From Okapia johnstoni (lineage: Eukaryota; Chordata; Mammalia; Artiodactyla; Giraffidae): a DNA stretch of 64,000 nt. Positions within the stretch are counted from its first letter, which is position 1, and each line of letters begins with the position of its first letter. Position numbers and translations under genes: made by a program. The notes below the pieces were generated by a model. That model was not told the origin of the DNA. It worked only from the letters and a program-made list of their open reading frames with translations, and did not search any database. The stretch spans positions 18,981,001 to 19,045,000 of the forward strand of contig CM044306.1 in assembly GCA_024291935.2 (NCBI GenBank), in the 5' to 3' direction. Shown piece after piece: positions 19,601 to 43,198 of this stretch.

Positions 19601-22542
19601 ATAATTATTATTAAAATTTTTTAATTAATCTCAAAGAGAGGCAGAACTGAGAGAAACACCTCTAGATGGGAGTGGAGATAGTGCTTAACAACAGGTGGAA
19701 TATAATGAATAAATGTTCTGTTGTTTGTTTAAAAAAATAATAATTTTCTCTAAATGCACTTCCTTGTCTCTCCAAGGCTGATTAAGTACATTCACAGCCC
19801 TCTGTAGTCACACTAATCAGAACACTTTTGTTTGTGTGTATTCTCCCATTAGATAATAAATTCCTTGAGAACATAGACAATATTTTTACTCTTGTAGCTA
19901 TGGCACCATAGAAGACAATAAATATTTGTTGAATAAATGATACTTTACTATACAAGCATCACATAGTGATGTGGAAACATTTTGTCCTTTATAAATGCAA
20001 TAGTTTTTTTTGCCTTTAATACTACTAGGTAGGTTAGCAATTCAGGCACCTTATGTAAACTGTCCTTGAGTCCAAGGGAAGGAAAGGTGACCTGTATGAA
20101 TGATGGCATCTGTCCAGCAACTATACTTTGGGAACAGAACTTCAGGTTAATAACTGCACTGTGTGACTGTGTGTGTGTGTAGGAGGTCTGTGTGACTGTG
20201 TGTGTGACTGTGTGTGTGTGTGTGTGTGTGTGTAGGAAGCCTGTGTGACTCTGTATGTGTATAGGAGGTCTGTGTGACTGTGTGTGTGTGTAGGAGGTCT
20301 GTGTGACTGTGTGTGTGTGTAGGAAGTGTGTGTGACTCTGTGTGTGTAGGAGGTCTGTGTGACTCTGTGTGAGTGTGTAGGAGGGTGACTCTGTGTGTGT
20401 GTGTATGTGTGGGAGGTCTGAGTGACTATGTGTGTGTGTGCAGGAGGTCTGCTTAGGAAACATGATTACACGCTGGAATTTCCACATGAGTAGTATCACC
20501 TAGCCCTAGGAGTAGGTTTCTCAAAGCCACCTTTTGATGAGCTGGTTTCTCTCTAACACTTAGGTGCCCATGAGCCACCCTAGCTCCTTACTTTGTAGTG
20601 GAAGGAAAGTTTGCTCGCCAGCTGAACACATGACACAAGACGCAGGATAAACTTGTTGGAAAGCTGCTCTTTCAGAGCCCTCCAATTCTGAGGCTCTGTC
20701 TTCCCTCTCAGCTGAATTGTAGCTTGCCTGCAGATGTTCTCTGCCTGCTTAACCATAAACCTGTAAAGAAGGGAAAGAGGAGAGGAGTCAATCCACACTC
20801 ACTGAGACTAACTGGAGTTTGTGCTTCAAACTATGCTACATCTTATCCTCTCTAATATCCAATTGCTGGCTAAAAAAAATTTACATTTGCGGACTTCCCT
20901 GGTGGCACAGCCTGCCAATGCGGGGAATGTAGGTTCGATCCCTGATCCAGGAAGATTCCACATGCCATGAAGCAACTTAGCCCGTGAGCTGCAACTACTG
21001 AAGCCCATGGGCCTAGAGTCTGTGCCCCGCAACAACAGAAGCCACCTCAATGAGAAGTCCTTGCACCACAATGAAGAGTAGCCCCAGCTTGCCCCAACTA
21101 GAGAAAGTCTGCACAAAGCAACAAAGTTCCAGAGTAGCCAAAAATAAAAAAAATGTTTTTAAAAATACAGAACTTTAAAAAAAAAATTACATTTGCAAGT
21201 AAAAGAGGGTACAAACCTGGCCTCACAGTAAGAAACAGCTAGTATTTTTTTTTAAGATATGGGTACATTAGCCATCCTGAGAGTTACCCCTCACAAAAGC
21301 CTTATGCTCAGAGCTTTACCTTTCTAGGATTTCTACAGCCTGGTAGCTCACGGATTTCTCCAGACACCATTGTTCAGACAGGAGAAAAACAAACTCTGCC
21401 AAAACAGGAAAGAAGACCCTGATTCACAAGGTGCAACCAAAATGACTCTGGGTACTCTTGGCATTGTATAAAAGCCATGATGGGGCTCAGGGAAGAGGGT
21501 CAGGAGGTGCGAAAGATGAGACTGAAACAATCTAAGCAGGGCCTGGTTCCTTTTGCTGCCAATAGGCAGATGAGAAGCATGAAAAGGAGGCTGACTGAGT
21601 GCAAAAACAAAGCCTTACCAAGCCCTCTCAGGGCCTCTTGAGCCTTCCTGTGGGTCTCAGCTGATAAAAGGCTTGGCCAGCTACACACAAACAAACTAGC
21701 TGGTCTAGTTGGCCTTTACCCCATGCTGGGAACCTCCGGCTTCAAGAGAGATTCTTGGATGGATAAAAACCCTAACTCCTATATTCTGTTTTCAGTGGAA
21801 TGTTGACAGGAACAAAAAGGTCCCTCCTGGAGCTTCGATATTCTTTATAACACTGTTTGTTTAGTAACCACCCTCTGGAGAACTCCCATTGCTTCACAAA
21901 CACAATTCACCTTACAGCTGGACACCACCTCTCCACCACCAGTTTGTTGTGTAAATCTTTGGTGGCTGAGCCTCCTCCAGGAGCAAGTCTGTTACTGGGA
22001 AGTGGCTTGTTTGGAAGAATCATCCCCTAATCAGGGAACAAGGTCCACCTTGGGTGGGGGCAAGTCATTGGGAAGGTGGGAAGGGTAAGATACCTTGGCA
22101 AGATTTTAGGCTGCCTGTTTCTCTTTGAAAGAACAGCCCTATTCTAAATAGATAGAATTCTATTTAGTTAGCAATATCATTAGAAGGTGGAAACAAGGAT
22201 AAATGTTAGCTCTCAAAGGTCCTGCAGAACTAGGAACTGTGAGCATTGATCAACAAAGAATTACAAATAGTCAAATTTCCATGTATCTTCAGAGAAAATG
22301 TAACTTAAAGGAAAAAAATTATAAAATTTAGCACAAAACAGTTTAACAATCTACTTGACATAGGTTACACATAGATATATGTACAAAATCTCATCATGAC
22401 AGAGGCTAAAGCTCTGCTAACAGTGTCCAGTGAAGAAGATAAGTAGTTCAAGCAATTAAGCAAAGTATCCTAGAACTCATAATTGTGTCATTAGCCAGTC
22501 ATTTATTTGCTGGAGCCTAGCTTTCATTTCTTTATTTTCGTG

Positions 22543-22576
<34 letters not shown>

Positions 22577-24690
22577 ATAGTTGTTTTGTTTTTTATTTGA
22601 ATTATTAACTATTAATATCCGGGCAATTGTTTCTATTAATATTTTCCATTTTAACTTGCCAAGAAAACAGTGTGGGTTAGATGGAATGGATGAGGGTTAC
22701 ACCTCTCTCCTGCTGCTGGCTCCATCTCCTGTACTTATTATACAAACATGCTCAAATCTATTAACTAAAAGACCCTCCCCTTCTATTTTCTTAAACTAGG
22801 GCTCTATCTCTCTAGCCTCTATCACTGTGAAAATTCTGGAAAGCCTAGCTTATACCTGCTGCTACCACTTAATCACTCAGTCCCTCATATTCTGCAATTT
22901 GGCTTCTACTTTTCACAATTTGCTGAAACGATTGTCTCACGGGTCAGAAAATACATCCAAATTGTTAAATATCATGGTCCTTTTGCAATCCTCATCCCTG
23001 TTGTTCACATCTCTGAAGCATCTGAAACTGCTGACCATCATCCTTCATGAAACTCTCCTCTTGCTTCCAAGGGTCTCTTGGTTCTGCTCCTATCTCCCCA
23101 ACCATTCCATTTATGTCCTTCATGACTCTTCCTCCCTCTCCACTTTCCTGAACACAAAATATCTCCCAAGAAACTGTACTAGAGGTCCACTTCTAAGAGC
23201 TCATCCTCTGCCAGTTTCAGCAGTATCACTATGGAGATAACTCCCAAACCTTTATCTTTAGTTGACCTCTCTTCCAACTTAAATTTTTAAACAACCTGCC
23301 AGACACCTTCCTCCAGATGTTCCACAAGCATCTGAAACTCAGTAGATCTCAAACCAAAACTATTTTACTTCCCAAACAAGTCACGTTTCCTTTTGTTTCT
23401 TTTCCTGTATGTGTGTTTCTCTTAATGGCACCACTGTATGTCTAGGCTCAACCCTTTGACATAGTCATCTTCCCCTTTTTCATTTCTTAAATTCATCCAT
23501 TGCAGAACCCTAGATTTACCTCTGAAATGTTTTTAATCCATCCTGTCTTGTCATTTCTTCTGTCCTATTACCTAAAAAATAACGACTGACAAAGACTCCA
23601 CTGGACAACCTGCCCCCTATCTCTCTCTATACCGATCCTTTACATCATAGCCAAAATAATTTTTTCTAAAGCAAAGGTTGCAGTTATATAACTCCCATAT
23701 GAAAAAAGAAAAAACCTTCATTGCCTTGTTGTCCTATTATGTCACATATAAACTCCTCACTTTGGCATTCAAAATTCCCCATGGAATGTCTCCAAACCAC
23801 CTTTCTGGTCTGAATTTCAACTACTCTTCCACATGCTCTGGCCAACCTGGATGACATGGTACCCACATTCACTCAAAGTGTCCCTATTCCATTGCTTGAC
23901 TCATGTTATTCCGTTTTAGTAGAAACATGGTTCTGGGAGTTCCCATGGTCTAGTGGTAAGGATTTGGCGCTTCCACTGTTGAGGCCTGGGGTCAATCCCT
24001 GGTTGGGGAACTCCCACAAGCTGCCCAGCACAGCCGGAAAAAAGAAAGAAACATCACCTTCACCAACCAAAATGTCATCCTTCAGGGTCTACCTTAAATA
24101 CCACGATGTTTGGCGGACTCCTTAATTCATCCTACTCCCACCTCACTCCCTCTTTTCTCTCACTCTCCATAAAAGCTTGTTTTATGTAATATGTCACTTA
24201 TCTAACCACACTTGTACCTAGTCATTTGTAGATTTGTCCCAATATTCTCCGAAGATGATATACATGATTTGAAAGTTGGGACTAGACCTCTTTTTCATCT
24301 TTCTATCCTAGGAGGCAAGGAGAGTAAGTACTCTATACATGTTGAAATCAAGGGTTGGGGGCTGGTGAGTCTGGCTCATCATTGTATCCCCAACGCCTGG
24401 CATATAGTAGGTACTAACGAAACTTGAAGGAATAACGCATAATGAATCTCAAGATGGGTGCCTCAAAGACAAGTGCCCGGGTCTCCCATAAGATCAGCTC
24501 CCCATAAGACTGAATCCCCACCCACGATCCGGGTCTCCCTGAAGCTGCCCATCCGGCCCGCAGCCTCCTGCACGGCTTGCTCATTCTGCTGGGCCAAGTG
24601 GAGCAGAGTGTCTTCGATGGTCTCTGTGGCAACAGCTCCAAACCATAAGTCACTGAGAGAGGACAATCTTGGCCTCTCAGGTCGGTCCAT
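16670..24690 (-). CDS. CNTD1: Cyclin N-terminal domain-containing protein 1 (7 exons)
   Basis: CNTD1 is a divergent cyclin-fold protein. In mouse it is needed in meiotic prophase to turn recombination intermediates into crossovers. Coding exons in transcript order are 24690-24522, 21395-21320, 20760-20592, 19062-18900, 18283-18139, 17496-17400 and 16840-16670. They total 990 nt, or 329 aa, against 330 in human. The protein starts MDRPERPR at an ATG with A at -3. The cyclin box spans roughly residues 60-190 and includes FMVKQAENICRQATIQ and YLHTKEELLESELDVLKSLNF. It ends AAASSNT-stop. All introns are GT-AG and every phase fits. The open frame continues upstream to 24837, but that upper end is a GTG codon, so the conserved ATG at 24690 was chosen. 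The gene is head to head with COA3 and tail to tail with BECN1. Confidence 0.96.
18471..18488. repeat. (TA)n microsatellite
   Basis: A short TA run in CNTD1 intron 4. Confidence 0.8.
18698..18828 (-). repeat. tRNA-derived SINE
   Basis: Reverse copy (..ttttggccacccctgaggca..ccctgaccagggatctaacc..ggaccaccagggatgtcc) about 70 bp from the donor side of CNTD1 exon 4. Confidence 0.87.
20161..20450. repeat. GTGTGA/AGGAGGTCT minisatellite
   Basis: About eight imperfect units of roughly 25-45 bp, each pairing a GT run with aggaggtctgtgtgact, lie in CNTD1 intron 3. The minus strand stays open as a His/Thr/Ser-rich frame, which is an artefact of the repeat. Confidence 0.9.
20881..21196 (+). repeat. 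CHR-type artiodactyl SINE with target duplication
   Basis: The SINE (20891-21186) starts ggacttccctggtggcacag and continues into the long CHR body (..gcaactactgaagcccatgg..). It is flanked by TTACATTTGC at 20881-20890 and 21187-21196. Confidence 0.88.
22543..22574. repeat. (GT)n microsatellite
   Basis: About 15 GT units in CNTD1 intron 1. Confidence 0.9.
22650..23930 (+). repeat. Old L2/LINE-like segment
   Basis: This pyrimidine-rich text in CNTD1 intron 1 includes ..ccctatctctctctatacc..catagccaaaataatttttt.. and resembles old mammalian LINE 3' sequence. A 137-codon open frame within it has no family resemblance. Family assignment is tentative. Confidence 0.4.
23936..24050 (+). repeat. tRNA-Glu-like SINE
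   Basis: The head gttcccatggtctagtggta followed by aggatttggcgcttccac closely resembles tRNA-Glu, including the A-box and a ggtcaatccc B-box. An A-rich tail follows. It is a SINE, not a tRNA gene. Confidence 0.85.
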
Positions 24691-25064
24691 CTTCAGAACC
24701 CTGTCTGGGCACCCGGACGGCTCATAAACCGACCCCTTTAACTTCTCTTCAGAGTCTTCTGCCACACCCTGGATTCTTCGTCGCCTTCCGTGCGCTAGTC
24801 CTAGCCTCAAGTCTGAGGAAAACCCAATTCCTAACACAGCCTCGAGCCTTCCACGGCCTTTTCCCGCCCCAACGGCCGCGGGCCCTCAGCCAATCGGAAA
24901 GCACGGCCTCTTCCCTCCTGCCCCGCCCTTTCCCTTAGGCCCCGGGCCGCGCTCTTTGTAAATAGAAAGGCGGACTACAGCTCCCAGGGTTCCCGTCGGA
25001 GGCCGAGGATTGCTATTCCCAGCAAGCCCCGCGCCCCGGGAACGGCGAAGGGCAGAGCGGCAAC
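24691..25064. promoter_or_regulatory. Shared bidirectional promoter of CNTD1 and COA3
   Basis: Only 374 bp separate the start codons of CNTD1 (minus) and COA3 (plus). The interval is GC- and CpG-rich. It contains a CCAAT box (CAGCCAATCGG, near 24889-24899), an Sp1-like CCGCCC run near 24923, and ACTACAGCTCCCAG at 24974-24987, which matches the ZNF143/THAP11 motif. That motif is common in divergent housekeeping promoters. No TATA box is seen. Confidence 0.75.
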
Positions 25065-25726
25065 ATGGCGGCACCCGGAGGTGGAGACCCGGTGGATGCC
25101 AAAAGCGGGAAGGCCCCCGTGGCTCAGCGCATCGACCCGACTCGGGAGAAGCTGACTCCTGCACAACTACAGTTCATGCGGCAGGCGCAGCTCGCCCAGT
25201 GGCAGAAGACGCTACCACAACGGCGGACCCGGAACATCGTGACTGGCCTGGGCATTGGGGCCCTGGTATTAGCAATTTGTATCCATCTGGTCTATAGACT
25301 CGGGGAGACCACACATGGGGGCAGGGGAAGGGCAGCAAAGGCGTGTAGGAGGGCAGTGCGGGGGTGGTAGAAAGAACCGGAGCTATGAAAACCTTGGCTA
25401 CTTCTAACGCCGAGCCAAGAATTTAAGTGTACCTTACTTTGCTATTTTAAAGGTGCTCTTTTAATATAATTTATTAATGATAACGGAGTTGGGGTTAGAG
25501 CTTAGAGGAGCAGAGGGCAGAAGGTGATTTGGGAGGATGAGATAAACAAAAGTGGTGGGGCAAATCTGAGAAAAGGGAATGCGCATATTCCACGTGGTTT
25601 CCTGAACCCACCTCCCCAGATGGTTACACCTTCTACTCGGTGTCCCAGGAGCGTTTCCTGGATGAGCTGGAAGATGAGGCCAAAGCTGCTCGAGCCCGAG
25701 CTCTGGAAAGGGCATCAGGACACTGA
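25065..25726 (+). CDS. COA3: Cytochrome c oxidase assembly factor 3 (2 exons)
   Basis: COA3 (also called CCDC56 or MITRAC12) is a small inner mitochondrial membrane protein. It stabilises newly made COX1 in the MITRAC intermediate and is needed for complex IV assembly. Exons are 25065-25278 and 25620-25726, giving 321 nt or 106 aa, the same length as human. The N-terminal matrix segment contains [12 protein letters not shown]. One membrane helix follows the basic stretch QRRTRN (about residues 57-79), and the C-terminus is the charged helix [20 protein letters not shown]. The start AACATGGCG has a good Kozak context. The intron interrupts a tyrosine codon (T|AT). The donor is weak, TTT|GTATCC; reading through it adds a short unrelated tail before a stop. 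COA3 is transcribed divergently from CNTD1. Confidence 0.96.
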
Positions 25727-26980
25727 TCCAGATGGGCATGGTGCATCTCTAACCTGCTGGAGTCCCTTCACATGGTGGATGATGCTCCATGATCCTGCAG
25801 AAATTGAAGCCCGCGTTGCTGGCCTTACTAACTTTGCACCATGTTAGGGGTCCAAGTAGCCGCGGGTTTGTGCATCTGGCCATTGTCAAGGGAACAACGC
25901 CCACCTAATGTTGTGGCCACTGACCCCTTTTCCTAGTTTGTTTCCTTGTTTGAAGTATCCACCTTGGCTTTTCCCAAGCTTTGACTTCATGGTTTAATCC
26001 TCTTAAACTCCCTTGGGGGCTGGTTTGGAGGGTGGAGGACAAGAGGTAGGCTGTTATGGGGGTGGGTGTGGCAGCTCTGTGCAGTGTTGGGGCCTAAAGT
26101 GGGAAAGATGGGGTCAGGTTGAAAATAATTAACTGAGTCATTTCTCTCCAAGTCTAGTGAGTGTGTTGGGGCCGACACTTCATGCTGAAGCACTTAACAG
26201 GCAGCAGCTGCAGCAGTGATATTGCCCCAGGGAGCCGTAAATGTTTAACTAGAATTACTTTTTCCATGAGATCTTTCCACCTGATTTAAGGGAGAGATTG
26301 TGGTGGGTCACTGGGCCGTTTTGAGACTGAACCAGCTCTTGGGGGCAGGGAGGGGGCGGGGAGGAAGGTCACTCTTCTGTCCTCAACCCTCAGGGACACA
26401 CTACTCTCAACTTTACTGCCTTTTCCCTTCTCCAGAGCTAAAGGAAGGATAGACAAGCAGCTTTCATTAACTTCCACTGGGGCCTGCTTGTGTAGGCCTA
26501 AGGCGGAGTCTGCGTGGAATCGTAGCTTGGTCAGGTGGATTATTGACCTTGCAGTTTCTTCATGAACTGCTGGCAGGAAGCCCGAAGGCTGGGTTCCACC
26601 CCTGCCTCCCATTGTGAGAAGGGAATTCTTTCTAAATCCTCCCCTGCCTTACCCTACTACAAAGCTTTTTTGGCTGTGCTGGTTCTTCATTGCTGCTCGT
26701 GGGTTTTCTCTAGTTGCAGCAAGCAGGCACTACTCTTCGCTGTGGTACGTGGGCTTCTTATTGCAGTGGCTTTTCTCTGCACAGCACAGGCTCTAGGGCA
26801 TGCAGGCTCAGTGGTTGTGGTACATGGGCTTAGTTGCCCTGTGGCATGTGGAATCTTCTCTGACGGGATGGAACCCATGTCCCCTGCACTGAGAGGTGGT
26901 TCCTTAACCACCAGACCACCAGGGAAGTTCCCCCACAGAGCTTTGCCCCATTTCTAAGATCCATACAGATTCGCCAGGTT
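25727..26980. other. COA3-WNK4 convergent intergenic region
   Basis: The first few hundred bases are the COA3 3' UTR. No AATAAA or ATTAAA is seen on the plus strand before about 26700, so its end cannot be placed. A CHR-type SINE occupies 26665-26932, and the WNK4 transcript ends just after it. No coding sequence is recognised. Confidence 0.55.
26665..26932 (-). repeat. CHR-type SINE
   Basis: A long reverse copy (..ttttttggctgtgctggttc..gtggtacgtgggcttcttat..ggaaccatttcccctgc-like..accaccagggaagttccc) between COA3 and WNK4. The internal match is approximate. Confidence 0.85.
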
Positions 26981-26995
26981 CTAGGTTCCAGAATT

Positions 26996-27001
26996 TTTAT
27001 T
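26996..27001 (-). terminator. WNK4: WNK4 poly(A) signal AATAAA
   Basis: TTTATT on the plus strand reads AATAAA on the minus strand, about 330 nt after the WNK4 stop codon. This predicts a short final exon (27331 to about 26980) that is all 3' UTR apart from the stop codon. Confidence 0.75.
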
Positions 27002-27328
27002 GGCTGCTACTAATTCTCCCTCCTGCCCAACTAGGAGTGTGCCTTCTAGAAGCATCTGGACTCGGGTGGGACTGTTTAGTGGTTCTCTCTCGGCTGGAGA
27101 GGTGGCAAGGATGAGGATTTACAGAACGTACACCTTCTACACACAGCAAACAGTTCCCACAAGTTTGGCTATTCCTTCTAGGGAGCATCACTGTCCATGC
27201 CCGTCCGGCCTCCTACTCCCTCACTGCTGAGGTCTTCCTTGGAGAGTTGTGTTGGTCAGCAGATTCTAAGGGCATAAGCCCCATGGTGGGCCCAGGTATG
27301 GGTGAGACACATGGCTTCTGTTCAGAAT

Positions 27329-41627
<14,299 letters not shown>

Positions 41628-41649
41628 GAGGAAGGACCGGGCGGCCTGA

Positions 41650-41900
41650 CAGGACGACTGGCTGGGTGCGCAGTGCTCCGGCTGAGCTACTGGGGCCCCA
41701 GCCCCGGTTCGCTTCCCCTGCAGCTCCGCCCCCACCCCGCCCCGCCCCCGCCCCGCCCCGCCCTTACCCCCCAGAGCCGCCCCCTCGGGGCTGCCTGTGC
41801 TGTGGAATCCCTGGCGCAGCCCCTCACCTCGGCCACTGCCCGCCCCCGGCCGCTGACCCTCCTCCTCCTGGCCTCCCGGAGCACCCGCCCTCAGTCTCTT
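41650..41900 (-). promoter_or_regulatory. WNK4: WNK4 promoter, GC-box cluster
   Basis: Directly upstream of the WNK4 start codon lies a CpG-rich block. Overlapping GC boxes (CCCCGCCCC repeated) span 41730-41765. No TATA box is seen. The start codon at 41627 was chosen because it matches the human N-terminus (MLA..PA.ET). The frame stays open upstream to 41735 but has no earlier ATG at its upper end. Confidence 0.6.
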
Positions 41901-42700
41901 TCCGAAGCCGGAGCCCGGTGAGAGGCGGTGTGTCCTCGCGCACTAGGAGTGCGCAGACCTGTTTGGGGGAGCACGGTACTAGGACAGGGAAATGAAACGT
42001 GACCGCGACTCCCCGACCCTAGAAAAGGAGGGTGGTGAGGAGGAGGCTACCACCAGTCTGCACGCCCCAGATAAGGTAGCGCCACCCCCTCCTAATCGTC
42101 CAGAATGGCCTCGGGCCGACAATACAGAGGTCAATGGAAAGATCTGGTTTTCTCCAACGTCGCAGCCCCTCGGGGCTCTGCAAGGATGGGTGTGTGCACC
42201 CCAGAGCCAGCCCCTCCCCCAAACCACAGACCGGGTCACCCATCCTCTCCACTCCCCACCTTAACCGCAGCCTGGCCCTGGCCAAAGTGGCTGTTTTTGC
42301 TCTGTGGGCTCTCCTTCCTCCCCCCTCTGTTTGCCAAAGTTTCCAATAAACCAAAGTCCATATCCGGTTTACTCCCCCTCAGCTCCCCTTGGCCTCAACT
42401 ACCCGACCCAGACCAGATGGATGGAGGGAGGGGCTTCAGCGTCGTTCAGGACTTCCACAGCGAGATGGTGAGGGAGGGGAAGCCATTAAGTTACTCCACT
42501 GCAGAGACAGAAAGCCGTCTGTCCCCAAGCTGTGTTGTTAGCACTCCCCCCAACAGCCCACCCAGCAGATGTAAAACCACAGGCTCACCGAGTCCACCAG
42601 TGCAGGAGGACCTCTCCCCTAAGGTAGGTGGGGATTCACTCAGCGTGGTTAACAGATCACACTACTCCCCTTGCTCATTCCAGTAGTAACTTCAGCAGCA
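41901..42700. other. VPS25-WNK4 spacer
   Basis: About 0.8 kb separates the predicted end of the VPS25 transcript from the WNK4 promoter block. It is GC-rich single-copy sequence without a recognised repeat or exon. Open frames in it have no family resemblance. Confidence 0.4.
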
Positions 42701-42718
42701 AGCAGTGGGGTTAAGCTT

Positions 42719-42724
42719 TTTAAT
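42719..42724 (-). terminator. VPS25: VPS25 poly(A) signal ATTAAA
   Basis: TTTAAT on the plus strand gives ATTAAA on the minus strand, about 475 nt after the VPS25 stop codon. No AATAAA is seen closer on that strand, so this common variant is the likely signal. Confidence 0.55.
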
Positions 42725-43198
42725 AATCATAAATCAGTGTTGGGCCCCAGCTCTCATGGCCAGGCCCCCTCCTGGGTCTTCTATCTTCACATTGCCTGGA
42801 GGGCTGCCTGCAGCCAGGGCTTTGCCCATCCCCTAGGAAGGATCCAGCACCAGCCTGAGAGAGGAGGCAGTAGCAGCTAAAGGGTGGGGGAAGAAACAGA
42901 AGCTTGTACAGGCCATGTGTGTGTACTTATGTGTATGACACAAGTGAAGTGTTGGGTTTCAGACCCTGGCTCAGGAGAGGTGGGACAAGGAGAAACACAT
43001 CTTCCCTCCCTGGCACCTTGGCCTCACCGGATCCCAGGGACAGACAAATGGGATAAGTAGGAAACCCACCCATGGACTAGAGCCCTTTTGAGTCAGGCGG
43101 AGTCACAGATCCAGTCTGTGGGGACACTTGGTCTGTCTCCTTTTGAAAGCCCTGGCAGGGTGGGAGGGAGGTAAGAAGTAAAGGGAGACAGGTCTCTG

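Noticed and set aside
19948..20499. 183-codon His/Thr/Ser-rich frame on the minus strand
   Set aside because: It is produced by the GT minisatellite and lies in a CNTD1 intron.
22827..23240. 137-codon frame in CNTD1 intron 1
   Set aside because: It lies in old LINE-like pyrimidine-rich sequence and has no known protein resemblance.
23936..24010. tRNA-Glu-like sequence
   Set aside because: It has A- and B-box resemblance but mismatched stems and an A-rich tail, and belongs to the dispersed tRNA-derived SINE family.
24691..24837. N-terminal extension of CNTD1
   Set aside because: The open frame extends upstream, but its upper end at 24837 is GTG. The conserved start is the ATG at 24690.
41628..41735. 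N-terminal extension of WNK4
   Set aside because: The upper end of the frame is GTG within the GC-rich promoter. The ATG at 41627 matches human.
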